From contig NZ_VOEI01000003.1 in the NCBI RefSeq assembly GCF_007846095.1, positions 404,372 to 468,371 on the forward strand: DNA of 64,000 nt, in the 5' to 3' direction. Under the pieces are notes generated by a model that saw only the letters and a list, made by a program, of their open reading frames with translations, had not been told where the DNA came from and did not search any database. The translations under genes were made by a program, and so were the position numbers. How positions within the stretch are numbered: position 1 is the stretch's first letter; every line of letters begins with the position of its first letter. Shown piece by piece: positions 20,271 to 31,100 of this stretch. This stretch comes from Mucilaginibacter achroorhodeus. GTDB lineage: Bacteria > Bacteroidota > Bacteroidia > Sphingobacteriales > Sphingobacteriaceae.

Positions 20271-22688
20271 TTATTGAAAAGTTACTTCATCAGCTTTTAA
20301 ACCCGATGAAAAACCTTTCAGTGTAATTTTACCATTTGACTTAAGCGAACGGATTATAACCTGCGCTTTCCCGCCGAACAAGCTTCTTTGCCACTGTCCA
20401 TCGCTACATTTATCTGCCTCATGACTGCTTGGGTCGCCGTTACCGACGCCAATAATTTCTGCGCTACCCTGCAAATCAAACTGAATCATATTTGCAGCAT
20501 CCGGCACTTCCCTTCCCTTAGCATCTAAGGCTATCACGTTTACAATTACAGCATCCTGACCATCATGCATAAGCTTGATCTTTGATGGAATCAATTTTAT
20601 GCTAACTGGCGATAAGGTTGTTTCAACTTTAGCTTTTATTACACGGCCTTTTTTATGAGCGATAGCACTGAGCACACCAGGCTGATAATTAACAGTCCAA
20701 ACCAGGTGGCCGTTACGCGGCATATCTTTTTTTCCTAAGCTTTTGCCATTAAGTTTAAGTTCAACATCGTCGGCATTGCTATTCACCCAAACCTCAATTG
20801 GCTGCCCCTCTTTGCCTTTCCAGTTCCAGTGCGGCGCTATATGCAGCACGTCTTTATCTGTCCACCAGGCTTGGTAATAGTAATAAACAGTTTTAGGAAA
20901 ACCACACATATCCATGATACCAAAGTGCGAATTTACGTTTGGCCAGCGATAAGGCGTTGGTTCGCCGCGATAGTCAAAACCGGTCCATGCAAAACCTCCT
21001 ATAAACCATGGTCGGTCTTGCGTTATCTTCCACCAGGTTTCGGCAGTACTGGCCCATGAAGGGAAGGTAAGATCATAATCAGGAACGTAAGCACGAACCG
21101 TATCTTTGGTAAAAATGCTGCGGGTGGTTACTGTACTTGCCACCTCGGTACCGATGATCGGCTGATCGGGGTGGGCTGCATGATAGCCGTCTAAGCCCCC
21201 TAAATTATAGTTAAAGCCTCTAACCGGTATTACTTCATTTACACCTTTAAAGTAGTTACCCATATTAGCTGCATAAGTACTAATGCGTGTCGGGTCGAGC
21301 TCTTGCTGCAACAACACCTGGTTTTGGGCAATTCGCTTACCTATGTCAGTATGTTGCATCACATATTCTTCGTTACCTATCGACCATAAGAAAACGCTTG
21401 CGTCATTGCGGTCGCGAAGTATCAAATCACGAAACTGGTCTTCGTACTCCTTACCACTGTTTAGCAAACGTGTCTCGTCCATAACCAGCATACCCAGGCT
21501 GTCGCAGGCATCCAAAAGTTCAGGTGTTGGTGGATTGTGTGTAGCGCGGTAAGCGTTAACACCCATTTCTTTTAGCAATTTGATACGGTAGTACTGCAAT
21601 TCATCAGGCAATGCCGAACCTACACCGGCATGATCCTGATGGCAGCTAACGCCCTGGATTTTCATCTTCCTGCCGTTTAAGGCAAAGCCGGTTTTGCTAT
21701 CAAAGGTAAAAGTGCGTACACCAAAACGTGTTTGCACACTATCGATTGTGCGGCCATTTTGTTTAATAACAGAAACTGCTTTGTATAAATAAGGGTCGTT
21801 TAAATCCCATGAATGAGCGTTCCGTAACAGGATATCATCGCTTAGCTTAACATCCTTGCGTACTGCCAGGTCAAGGGGCATCTCTTTACCTTTGGCCAGC
21901 ACCTTGCCGTTTCTGTCAGTTATATAATTGTAAACCGTTGCTGTGGCTCCCTTAATGCCCCTATTTTCAATATTGGTCTCTATGGTTACACGGGCATCTT
22001 TATCTTCAACTGCGGCATGTGCGAAAGCGCCGCCGTTACTTTTAAAATGCAGGTTGTCATAAGTATTCAGCCAGGCATGTCTGTAGATGCCACCGCCTTC
22101 GTAAAACCAGCCTTCAAATTCAGTTGCGTCAGCCCTTACAACCAGCACGTTCTTTTTTCCAAACCTGATAAAGTCTGTGATATCAAATGTAACGCTATTG
22201 TAGCCGCTAAAATGGCCGCCTATGTAATACCCATTAAGCCATATTTTGCTATCGCGATAAATTCCGTCAAACTGGATTTCAAAACGCTTACCTGAGTCAA
22301 CTGACGCAATCTCAAATGATTTGCGGTACCAGCCAATGCTATTTTCAGGGAAAAGCATCCCCACCGGTTTGTAACCGTGAGAATCAATATCATCGTTCTT
22401 AACATATCTGAATGGTAAGCCAACCACCCAATCATGCGGAAGCCTTATGTTGGTCCACTGCTTGTCGTTAAAATCAATTGCTATGGCTGTACCTGCCGAC
22501 TCGCCGGATTTTGCAAAAAGATTGTTACCATTACCGTAATTAAAATCGCGGGTATAATCGGTAGCATGGCCAAGGGCAAACTTCCAGCCTTCATCAAAAT
22601 TGGTATGGGTACGCGTCTTTATTGCCTGGGCAAATAAAGTTGATGATCCAAGCAAACAAAGGATAATGGCGATTTTAAAGATTTTCAT
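20271..22688 (-). CDS. Glycoside hydrolase family 2 (beta-galactosidase-like, DUF4982)
   Basis: This is an 805-residue periplasmic exo-enzyme with a signal peptide (~1-21). It has a GH2 sugar-binding domain (~30-215, LPHDWVVG), an immunoglobulin-like domain (~220-325) and a TIM barrel with acid/base E440 in WSIGNEEYV and nucleophile E515 in IIGTEVAST. DUF4982 (~625-690) and a C-terminal GH2 Ig domain (~700-800, VGNGDPSSHE) follow. This layout is typical of Bacteroidota beta-galactosidases, but beta-glucuronidase or beta-mannosidase activity is possible within the family. It is co-transcribed with GH30. Confidence 0.9.
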   Translation of the reverse strand: MKIFKIAIILCLLGSSTLFAQAIKTRTHTNFDEGWKFALGHATDYTRDFNYGNGNNLFAKSGESAGTAIAIDFNDKQWTNIRLPHDWVVGLPFRYVKNDDIDSHGYKPVGMLFPENSIGWYRKSFEIASVDSGKRFEIQFDGIYRDSKIWLNGYYIGGHFSGYNSVTFDITDFIRFGKKNVLVVRADATEFEGWFYEGGGIYRHAWLNTYDNLHFKSNGGAFAHAAVEDKDARVTIETNIENRGIKGATATVYNYITDRNGKVLAKGKEMPLDLAVRKDVKLSDDILLRNAHSWDLNDPYLYKAVSVIKQNGRTIDSVQTRFGVRTFTFDSKTGFALNGRKMKIQGVSCHQDHAGVGSALPDELQYYRIKLLKEMGVNAYRATHNPPTPELLDACDSLGMLVMDETRLLNSGKEYEDQFRDLILRDRNDASVFLWSIGNEEYVMQHTDIGKRIAQNQVLLQQELDPTRISTYAANMGNYFKGVNEVIPVRGFNYNLGGLDGYHAAHPDQPIIGTEVASTVTTRSIFTKDTVRAYVPDYDLTFPSWASTAETWWKITQDRPWFIGGFAWTGFDYRGEPTPYRWPNVNSHFGIMDMCGFPKTVYYYYQAWWTDKDVLHIAPHWNWKGKEGQPIEVWVNSNADDVELKLNGKSLGKKDMPRNGHLVWTVNYQPGVLSAIAHKKGRVIKAKVETTLSPVSIKLIPSKIKLMHDGQDAVIVNVIALDAKGREVPDAANMIQFDLQGSAEIIGVGNGDPSSHEADKCSDGQWQRSLFGGKAQVIIRSLKSNGKITLKGFSSGLKADEVTFQ

Positions 22689-22828
22689 TTATGATGTAAA
22701 TGTAGATGTTGCGATATTAAACCGTTAAAGGACATTATGCAATCAATTAATTGGGTAAAATTAAGCTAAAAGCCAATAACAGACTTGTAGGATATTATCC
22801 CAACATAGCATGCTTTTAACAAAATAGG

Positions 22829-24649
22829 TTATTTCTTAAGCCTGTAATAAAAACTTGTTCCGTTGCCTGGCTTACTTTCTACCCAGATACTACCGCCAAG
22901 CTTTTCAATCAAATCTCTGGCGATGGTCATGGCCATACCAGCACCACCTTTAGGGTTTCCGTTATCGGGACGGCCAAAGGCAAACAGCTTTTTTACACGG
23001 GCCTCATCCATTCCCGGCCCTTGGTCTGTAACTGCGATCCTTACAAATTTTCCTTCGTCAAACATATCAACAGTTATGTTACCACCAGCCGGCGAATGCT
23101 TTATTGCATTATGAAGTAAATTGCGGTTAACAAATTGCAATATCTCTATATCTGTTAACAGGTTAACCGCCGGATCTATATTGATGATTATTTTAAGATC
23201 ATTAGCGAGAATCGCACGGCTAAAGAACTGTTCTGCCGATAGCCAAATTTCCTTTAGATTTACTTCAACAGCCTTAAAACGATAACCTGCCGACTGTTCT
23301 TTTACCCACACAAGTAAGTTATCGAAAGTTAAAAGCACTTGCCTTGTATCACGCTCAAGCTCATCGTAAAGTTGCTGTCGGGTGCCGCTGTCGAGCGTAT
23401 CATCACGTAAAAGTTCCACTAGGCCCAAAGTGGTACTTAACGGGGATCTGAAATCATGCGCTAAAACGGATATCAATCTCCCTTTAAACTCGCTATCTGC
23501 TGCCAACCTTACACTGTAAGCCTTTGAACGCTTAAATTGCCATATCACAATAATGAGCAAGATCAAGCCGATCACTATGATGCCGGTTAACCAAATGATC
23601 CGCTTATTTTTCGCGGCATTAATAGCTTCCAGGGTTTGAATATCTGTCTGCGCTGCAGCATATTTCAAATAATCACCAACAAATTTTTCGTTAGCATTAG
23701 CTTTTTCTTCTAAAGCTTTAACAAGTAAACGATGGTAGTATAAAGACTTTGCAATATCCTTTTTAGAATCGTAAGCCTTTATCAGTTCGCGCTGTACTTC
23801 TGTTTCCCAAAACGAGACTCCGTTTTTCCTGGCAAGGTCTGCTATTTTGAAATATATGTTAATTGCACTGTCTATATCTCCCTTTGAGGTGTAATATCGG
23901 GCTTTTAATCCAAGTCCTTCAAGGTAATGGTAATCCCAGCCTTTGCGCTTAGCAGTAATAAGTATCCTGTCTATTATCGGTCCCGCCTTTTGAGGTTGAT
24001 TTAAGTTTAAAAACCTGTCTGCATTTTGTTGGTCAATTGCCAGAAACACCCGTTCATCATGAAATATCTTGGCAACGCCAACAGCTTTATTCAGTAATAA
24101 ACTAATAGAGTCTGCACTCAATCCGGGGTTCATGGCGGCATAATTCACATAGGTCATGCTTGTTACCGAATCCCTTGGGATACTCGCAGCAAGCGCCAAA
24201 GACCTGCGCGAAAACTCCACGCGCTTTGTACTGTCTCCTAAAAAGTCATACGCTAAAGCCTGGTTCATTAGCGACTGCATCATGTTTGCGGTGTCTTTCA
24301 ATTTGGCCGAAACGCCGTAGGACGCAGCGTAACTTGATAAGGCCTGGCTATAAAGCCCCTTAAGTAATAAACCTGCAGCTATGTTAGAATAAGATTGCGC
24401 AATAGCCTTATCGTTATGCTGACGGCTGGCCATAGCAAGGCCCTTCACACCATAGATAAAAGTGCTATCGGCACTATTTAAATGTAAAAGAAAACCAAGC
24501 TGATTATACGTATCTAGATATTTTGCCGAGTCTTTAGCACCAAGCAATTGTTTGCGCACAATCTCAACATCGCGGTTCTGAGCGAAACCAGTCTCAGCGC
24601 TAAGCAAAGCGCCTAATATGATACAGCTTAAAATAAGGTAATTACGCAC
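22829..24649 (-). CDS. TPR-containing sensor histidine kinase, orphan
   Basis: This 606-residue membrane protein has a signal peptide (~1-23), periplasmic TPR-like helical repeats (~45-330), a transmembrane helix (~351-371), HisKA with H398 in LAHDFRSPLS, and HATPase with N-box NRNLLHNAIKHSP, G1 DQGPGM and a GGAGMAM G2 region. It has no receiver or DNA-binding output and no response regulator beside it, so its partner is elsewhere. It sits in the PUL between the GH36 and GH2 genes. The start is GTG at 24649, which gives the full signal; no ATG is available upstream before a stop. It resembles the second orphan kinase at 57500 in architecture. Confidence 0.9.
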   Translation of the reverse strand: MRNYLILSCIILGALLSAETGFAQNRDVEIVRKQLLGAKDSAKYLDTYNQLGFLLHLNSADSTFIYGVKGLAMASRQHNDKAIAQSYSNIAAGLLLKGLYSQALSSYAASYGVSAKLKDTANMMQSLMNQALAYDFLGDSTKRVEFSRRSLALAASIPRDSVTSMTYVNYAAMNPGLSADSISLLLNKAVGVAKIFHDERVFLAIDQQNADRFLNLNQPQKAGPIIDRILITAKRKGWDYHYLEGLGLKARYYTSKGDIDSAINIYFKIADLARKNGVSFWETEVQRELIKAYDSKKDIAKSLYYHRLLVKALEEKANANEKFVGDYLKYAAAQTDIQTLEAINAAKNKRIIWLTGIIVIGLILLIIVIWQFKRSKAYSVRLAADSEFKGRLISVLAHDFRSPLSTTLGLVELLRDDTLDSGTRQQLYDELERDTRQVLLTFDNLLVWVKEQSAGYRFKAVEVNLKEIWLSAEQFFSRAILANDLKIIINIDPAVNLLTDIEILQFVNRNLLHNAIKHSPAGGNITVDMFDEGKFVRIAVTDQGPGMDEARVKKLFAFGRPDNGNPKGGAGMAMTIARDLIEKLGGSIWVESKPGNGTSFYYRLKK

Positions 24650-24724
24650 ATCACTAATATAATAGATTTAGGTTGAAGGACTCTTATAAGTTGTATTAAA
24701 ATCAGTAGTAACATAGTCGAGATC

Positions 24725-26908
24725 TCACTTCGTCTCGTCGATCTTAAGTACTACGCTACTTCGGCTTGGATCTATTTCTGGATCGATCCCCACCTTCATT
24801 AAAAAATCGCCGCTGTAAATGCTTTCACCATTAAACCTTCCTGTTTTACCCGGGTAAACATTAATTTCTCTAATGGTGTACTTTTTAGCCGGATCAAGGC
24901 CTTTTAGCAACATGCGCGACCTTGGTGCCGCATCGTAACGATTACTGACCAAATAGTCGAAAACAACGGCTGATGCTTTAATGGTATCTACATACATAAC
25001 ACAAGCTACCGGATCTGTTTGCGGATCGGACAAGCGATACTGATCTCCGTGCCAGATGATAGATTTGACGCTATTGTAATTTACAACAGCATCTTTGGCG
25101 AATTGCAGATCCTGTGGGCTAAGCTTAGCTATCACAATATCGAAACCCAACTTACCCATCATAGCTACATCTACCCGGTATTTTAATGATTGCTTGCCCC
25201 AATCTGTAACATGGGTGGAGCTGGTAATTGCCGGGTAGAAATAAGAATATTCCCATTGTATGTAAATCCGTTCTAAAGGATCGGTATTGTCACTTGGCCA
25301 AAACTCTGTAAAATATTGCAGGGCGCCATAATCCACGCGTCCGCCTCCACCAGAGCATAACATCATTGGCACATCAGGGTATTTCTTACGGATACGTTGT
25401 AAAACGGTATATAAACCCCTAACGTAATCAACATATAATTGCGATTGCTGAATTTTTAAATGAACCGAATAAGCATTATAGATTACCGCGTTACAATCCC
25501 ATTTAATATAAGCTAACTTTGGATCTTTAATGAACAATGAATCAACAACCTTAAACACAAAATCCTGCACGGTAGGGTTGGTAAGATCCAACACCAACTG
25601 GTTACGAAAATAATACTCGTCCCGCTTTGGTTGTTTGATTACCCAATCAGGGTGCTTACTGTAAAGTGCGCTTTTAGGGTTTACCATTTCCGGCTCTATC
25701 CATATTCCAAACTTAACTCCTTCTTTATCTGCTTCCCTCGCAACTGAGGCGATACCGTTAGGCAGTTTCTTTCGGTTTTCTTCCCAATCGCCTAAGCCGG
25801 CATGGTCATCATTACGTGGAAACTTATTGGCGAACCAACCATCATCAAGCAAAAACAGATCTACCCCAAGCGCCTTTGTGTCTTTAAGCAGACCAAAAAG
25901 TTTCTGTTCGTTAAAGTCAAAATAGGTAGACTCCCAGTTGTTTAGCAAAGTTAACCGGTCGCCCTTGCCATTCATTAATTTATAATTGCGCGCCCAGTTG
26001 TGCAAGTTTCGGCTGGCCACACCCTTCCCTTTTGATGAGAAGGTGTACACAAATGCCGGTGTAGTAAAATCAACATTGGGTTTTAATTTATATGCTGATG
26101 CATAATTGTTGATGCCCGATATGACGCGCAGGTTATCGTCCGGGTCGAGTTCGAGGTCTGTACGGAAGTTGCCGCTCCATTCCAAAGCCGCCATCATCAC
26201 TTTGCCTTCGTCCTCGGTAGCGGGCTTATTAAGCGATACCATAAACATTGATGGCATAAATAAATTAGCACGGGTACCCAACTTGCTATCCAGGGTTTTG
26301 ATACCGTGGGTTAATTGAGTTTCTTCCGGGCGCATTTCTTTTGCCCAATCGCCATGATATTGCCTTAACCAATAAGCCTTGCTGCTCAGGTTAAGATTTG
26401 CTGACGCGAATTTTTGCAAGGTGATCTCCCCCTTCTCCTGGTGGCGAATAACGCTCCATTGTTCAACTACGTCGTCTTTTATATAAGCTTTATAATACAG
26501 GGTCACAACTACCTTATAAACAAGATCTTTAAGTACAACTGAAGTAAGTGTAACATCTTCTGACAGCTTATCTACTTTGTGACTTACGTACCGCAGATCT
26601 AACGATTGATTGCCATCGGCATGTTGGATACTAATAGCAGGTTCTAATAAATTACGCGAGCCGGAAGGTGTATATGCAGATTGATAAAGGCCGGTATAAT
26701 CTGACGTGCGTACTTCCTTTATTTGCGAGTATTCATCTGGGGTATTAAGCCTTTCCCCAAAATATGCTTGAACCAGATCATTCTTAGCAGTAACCTGAAG
26801 TACAACTGCGTTATGAGCCGTTTCAATTGGGATGGTTAATTTTTGCGCTAAAGATCGATTGACTGATAATAAGACAAACGGCATTAAGAAGAGTATGCGT
26901 TTTTTCAT
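24725..26908 (-). CDS. Alpha-galactosidase, glycoside hydrolase family 36
   Basis: This secreted enzyme of 727 residues starts at the ATG at 26908, which gives a standard signal (MKKRILFLMPFVLL, cleavage near SLAQ). A longer frame to 27031 is unlikely because it runs into the terminator of the upstream gene. Features are an N-terminal beta-sandwich (~25-300), a TIM barrel with DLFLLDDGWF, nucleophile D471 in YIKWDCN, acid/base D540 in FWPSDNTD and a CSGGGGRVDYG loop. It removes terminal alpha-galactose. It is the first gene of the PUL run on this strand. Confidence 0.93.
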   Translation of the reverse strand: MKKRILFLMPFVLLSVNRSLAQKLTIPIETAHNAVVLQVTAKNDLVQAYFGERLNTPDEYSQIKEVRTSDYTGLYQSAYTPSGSRNLLEPAISIQHADGNQSLDLRYVSHKVDKLSEDVTLTSVVLKDLVYKVVVTLYYKAYIKDDVVEQWSVIRHQEKGEITLQKFASANLNLSSKAYWLRQYHGDWAKEMRPEETQLTHGIKTLDSKLGTRANLFMPSMFMVSLNKPATEDEGKVMMAALEWSGNFRTDLELDPDDNLRVISGINNYASAYKLKPNVDFTTPAFVYTFSSKGKGVASRNLHNWARNYKLMNGKGDRLTLLNNWESTYFDFNEQKLFGLLKDTKALGVDLFLLDDGWFANKFPRNDDHAGLGDWEENRKKLPNGIASVAREADKEGVKFGIWIEPEMVNPKSALYSKHPDWVIKQPKRDEYYFRNQLVLDLTNPTVQDFVFKVVDSLFIKDPKLAYIKWDCNAVIYNAYSVHLKIQQSQLYVDYVRGLYTVLQRIRKKYPDVPMMLCSGGGGRVDYGALQYFTEFWPSDNTDPLERIYIQWEYSYFYPAITSSTHVTDWGKQSLKYRVDVAMMGKLGFDIVIAKLSPQDLQFAKDAVVNYNSVKSIIWHGDQYRLSDPQTDPVACVMYVDTIKASAVVFDYLVSNRYDAAPRSRMLLKGLDPAKKYTIREINVYPGKTGRFNGESIYSGDFLMKVGIDPEIDPSRSSVVLKIDETK

Positions 26909-26996
26909 ATGCTTAGGATGGTTATCGAGTTTGAGAGCTTTATGGATACAATGATTAAGATCGTTGTTATGCAATTTAGCAAGTTGCCGTGTTTCA

Positions 26997-27041
26997 ACAA
27001 AACAAACACAGCCATTGAATTTGAAGTTCAATGGCTGTGTA
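26997..27041 (-). terminator. Intrinsic terminator after the bestrophin gene
   Basis: Perfect 14-bp arms ACACAGCCATTGAA (27007-27020) and TTCAATGGCTGTGT (27028-27041) with a 7-nt loop are followed on the minus strand by TTTGTTTTG. The hairpin lies 24 bp past the bestrophin stop and overlaps the upstream extension of the GH36 frame, supporting the shorter GH36 start. Confidence 0.85.
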
Positions 27042-27064
27042 AACAGTATTGTTATTTGCTTAGG

Positions 27065-27949
27065 CTACATCATGTAAAAAGTATTCGGTTGGGGCTTTTG
27101 CTCAGGAGCAGGTAACCGCGACATTTCGTAAAGATTACGTTCTATAGTCGCCGATAATGCATTCATCGGTGTATCAGTAGGTTTATTCTCAAAAGGGTCC
27201 TGCATCAATATCGCTGTTCTTTCGATTGTTATAAACAGAACCGGTACGGCGGTAGCCAGGGCAATCTCTATTATCCAATGATGATCGTCTAACCCGAACG
27301 GGAAAATAGTGGTAAGCACGTATATTAAAAAATGTATCAATACGCTATAAGCCCTTGGGAATATAGTGTTTTTAATACGCTCACATTTTCCCATCGAATC
27401 GGTAAGGCGTTGAATAGTGTTGTCAAGTTGAACTTGTTTATTAGCATTAAGATCATACTGCTCACTAACATCGGCCAAACGTTCGGCATGGATGCTTAAT
27501 ATAAGATTTGGGCGATTTTGACTATCCTTTCCTATCTCTTTAATATATTGTTCTACTTTGTCTGATGGGCATTTTCTCAGCGCTTCGGTAAGTGCGTAGC
27601 ACCAAACCGATTGCCGCACAGCAAATTCCTTAACAATATTGTTTCTTTCGGCGGCCTGCGGCAAAAATTGGATCAACTGTCTTATTAACGTACGGCTATC
27701 ATTAACTATAGCGCCCCAGATGATGCGGGCTTCCCACCAGCGTTCGTAAGACTGTGCAACCCTAAACGCAAGTAATAAAGAAAGCAGCGTACCTACCATA
27801 GCGGATATACTGAACGGAATAGAAAGATCTTTAAAAAAGGAAAAATAATCTAAGGCACCTACAAGACAGGCGTATAAAAAAATGCCAAAAATATCCCATT
27901 TGATAAGTTTCAGAAAGTAAATGATCGAGATCTGTTTATTCAGTAACAT
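27065..27949 (-). CDS. Bestrophin-family ion channel
   Basis: This 294-residue inner-membrane protein has hydrophobic segments near residues 20-40, 45-70, 205-230 and 232-250, and the family motif SYERWWEARIIWG (~68-80) with the following RTLIRQ. Bacterial bestrophins form pentameric channels, some conducting cations or anions; the physiological role is poorly known. The gene has its own terminator and a -7 box at 28003-28010, so it is a single transcription unit. Confidence 0.9.
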   Translation of the reverse strand: MLLNKQISIIYFLKLIKWDIFGIFLYACLVGALDYFSFFKDLSIPFSISAMVGTLLSLLLAFRVAQSYERWWEARIIWGAIVNDSRTLIRQLIQFLPQAAERNNIVKEFAVRQSVWCYALTEALRKCPSDKVEQYIKEIGKDSQNRPNLILSIHAERLADVSEQYDLNANKQVQLDNTIQRLTDSMGKCERIKNTIFPRAYSVLIHFLIYVLTTIFPFGLDDHHWIIEIALATAVPVLFITIERTAILMQDPFENKPTDTPMNALSATIERNLYEMSRLPAPEQKPQPNTFYMM

Positions 27950-28002
27950 AAATGATGTAGGGTTGCAGTTTACGTTTAAATCAAAACAGAAACAACAAGC
28001 GC

Positions 28003-28010
28003 CAAATTTA
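28003..28010 (-). promoter_or_regulatory. Candidate -7 box (TAAATTTG) for bestrophin
   Basis: This is a minus-strand TANNTTTG match 54 bp upstream of the bestrophin ATG, between that gene and the efflux-operon terminator. The -33 region is T-rich without a clear TTG. Confidence 0.35.
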
Positions 28011-28029
28011 GTTTGGAAAGGTAAAAACT

Positions 28030-28066
28030 AAAAAAGCTCCGATGGCTATTAACCATCGAAGCTTTG
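28030..28066 (-). terminator. Intrinsic terminator of the RND efflux operon
   Basis: AAAGCT-C-CGATGG pairs with CCATCG-A-AGCTTT. On the minus strand the stem ends in CTTTTTTAG. It lies about 40 bp past the stop of the RND pump gene. Confidence 0.85.
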
Positions 28067-28105
28067 CACTTATAGTAGATGGGGTATATACTTCTTTAAA
28101 TGTCT

Positions 28106-31100
28106 TTATCTTGTAGTAGGGTCAACTTTGCGATATGCCCAGCCAAATATCAGCGGGAACACCCAAAGGCTAAAGATCATTGCACACAAGATACCGCCGA
28201 TAACTACCCTTGCCAACGGCCTGGAGCTTTCTGAACCGATGCCATGTGAAATTGCAGCAGGGAATAAACCTATTGCTGCCATCATGGCCGTCATCATAAC
28301 CGGGCGGATACGCGAGTGTACCCCCATTTTAATGGCATTGTACAAAGCCTGGTCTCCAATATGAAGGTTCTCCAGGTTCTGCTTGAACACCGTTATCAAC
28401 AACACGCCATCCTGGATACAAATACCAAACAGCGCGATAAATCCTATACCCGCAGATATACTGAAGTTAGTGCCTGTTATTAATAAAGCTAAAATACCGC
28501 CTACTATGGCAAATGGTACGTTTAAGAACACCAGTGCAGCATCCTTGATGTTGCCGAACATGATGAACAGCAGCAACAGGATCAACGCTAAGCTAATAGG
28601 TACAACCTGTGTAAGGCGTTTTGTTGCACGCTGCTGGTTCTCAAAATCGCCCTGCCACTCTACACGGTAACCTCGTTTAACCTGCACCTGTTTAGATACC
28701 TTTTTCTGTGCTTCGGCAATGGTACTACCCATATCGCGGCCCCGCACAGAAAATTTAACCGTAGCATAACGCTCATTTCCGTCCCTGAAGATAAGACAGG
28801 GCCCGGTCTTTTGTGATATCTCAGCGATCTCATTGATCGATACTTTAGCGCCACTCATGGTGGGCACAAGTAAATTCCCAATATCGTCAGGTGTTTTTCT
28901 GAATGCTTCCGGGAACCTCACTCGTATATCAAAGGTGCGCACGCCCTCGTAAAGCGTTGATGCAGCCTCCCCGCCTATTGCCATTGCTATTACGGAGTTT
29001 GCATCGGCAGTACTAACGCCATATTGCGCCATCTTTTGCTGATCCAGGTGTATATCAAGCTCAGGCAAACCAATGCTTTTAAGTACGCCGAGGTCCTCGA
29101 TACCCCTAACGGTTCTCAAAACTTTATAAATGCTATTTACGCGGTTCTCCATATAATTCAGCGAATCGCCATAAACTTTTACCACGATGGAGCCTTTAAC
29201 GCCTGAAACGGCCTCCTCCACGTTATCGCTGATAGGCTGCGAGAAGTTGAGATCCGCGCCGGGTATAACTCCCAGTTTCTTATGCATCTGGTCTATCAGT
29301 TCCTCTTTGGAGACCTTAGATTTCCAATCCTCCTCCGGATACATAATAACGTCAAACTCGTTATTGTAAAAACCCGCCACGTCGGTACCATTATCTGGTC
29401 GGCCGGTTTGCGATACCGCATATTTTACCTCGGGGAAGGTCATTAATATCTGCCTCACCTGTTTAGATACCGCTACAGACTGATCAAGCGAAACGCTATA
29501 TGGCAACTGTACCCTCAACCAAATGGAACCCTCGTTCAATTCCGGCAAGAACTCCGAACCTAAAAAAGAGAACGAGAACAACCCAACAACCATGGCAATT
29601 AGCGATGCAGTTACCACAATTTCTTTACGTTTAAAGGCTTTTACATAGCCCGAAAGCATAAACTTAGTAAGTCCATGCACGATAGGGTTATGCTTTTCAT
29701 GGATATTTTTACGCAAAAGCATACTTATCAATACCGGTACAAGCGTAAGCGTAGTTATCAGCGCACCCAGCAAAGCAAAACCTAAAGTGTAAGCTAACGG
29801 TGAAAATAGTTTGCCCTCTACCTTTTGGAAAGCAAATATTGGCAGCAGGCCAGTGATGATAATAAGCTTGGCAAAAAAGATAGCCTTACCCAATATTGCA
29901 CCCTGGTTCTTAATAATGCCTGATTTGAACCGTTTGTTAAACCGCTCGGTGCCAAGCAATGTCGATCTATGCTCGAGATATACAAACATCCCCTCTACCA
30001 TTACTACGGCACCATCTATGATGATACCGAAATCGACTGCGCCTAATGAAAGCAGGTTGGCCGACATACCCATTAAATGCAGGCAGATGAAAGCGAATAA
30101 CAGAGCTAGGGGTATAATGATGGAAACGATGAGCGTTGTGCGCCAGTTAAACATAAATAGCGATACAAGCAGCGTTACCAATAAAATACCTTCTATCAGG
30201 TTATGTAATACGGTGTGTGTTGCATAGTTGATAAGATTAGTACGATCATAGTATGGAACTATCTTGGTATCAGCAGGCAAAACATCGTTATTTAGATGAT
30301 CTATCTCCTTTTTAAGCGCAGCAACCACTTTGGTTGGGTTCTCCCCTTTACGCATCACGATGATCGCCTCAACAGCATCATCATCATTTAAAACTTTACG
30401 TTTACCATCCGGGCTGTCAATTGCATCGCTGCGGCCTACCCAGCCAAGTCTTGGCAGGTTAGATATTTGTACATCAGCTACATCCTTTACCAGAACCGGC
30501 ACGCCATTATTATTGGTTACAATAATGTTTTTAATATCGTTGATATCATTTAACAGCCCTATACCACGTACAGCAAAGGCCTGATGATTTTGAACGATCA
30601 TATCCCCACCTACGTTGATATTCGTTTTTTGTACAGCCGTGAAAACATCAAGAGGCGTAATGCCAATATTGGTTATTTTCTTAGGATCAACTGTTATCTC
30701 GTAAGTTTTGGTTTTACCGCCAAACGCGTTGATATCGCCTATGCCCGGTATGGCTCTCAATCTTCTATCGATCACCCAGTCCTGTAAGGTTTTAAGCTCT
30801 CTTACATCACGTACAGAACTTTTAAGCGTATAACGGAATATCTCGCCGGTTGGGCCAACCGGCGGCTGCACAGAGGGTTGTACCCCATTAGGCAAATTTG
30901 CATTTTGCAACAGGTTCATCACCTGGGCCCGGGCCGCGGGGTCTTTCACATCATCATCAAAAATGATCTTGATGTAACTTAAGCCAAATATGGTTGATGA
31001 TCTTAAGCTTACCTTTTGCTGAACAGGGTTAAGTGCTATCTCCAGCGGAATGGTAACCAGTTTCTCAACCTCCTCTGCACTTTGCCCCTGCCATTGAGTT

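Noticed and set aside
26909..27031. 41-residue extension of the GH36 protein
   Set aside because: It runs into the perfect terminator hairpin of the bestrophin gene and precedes a standard signal peptide.
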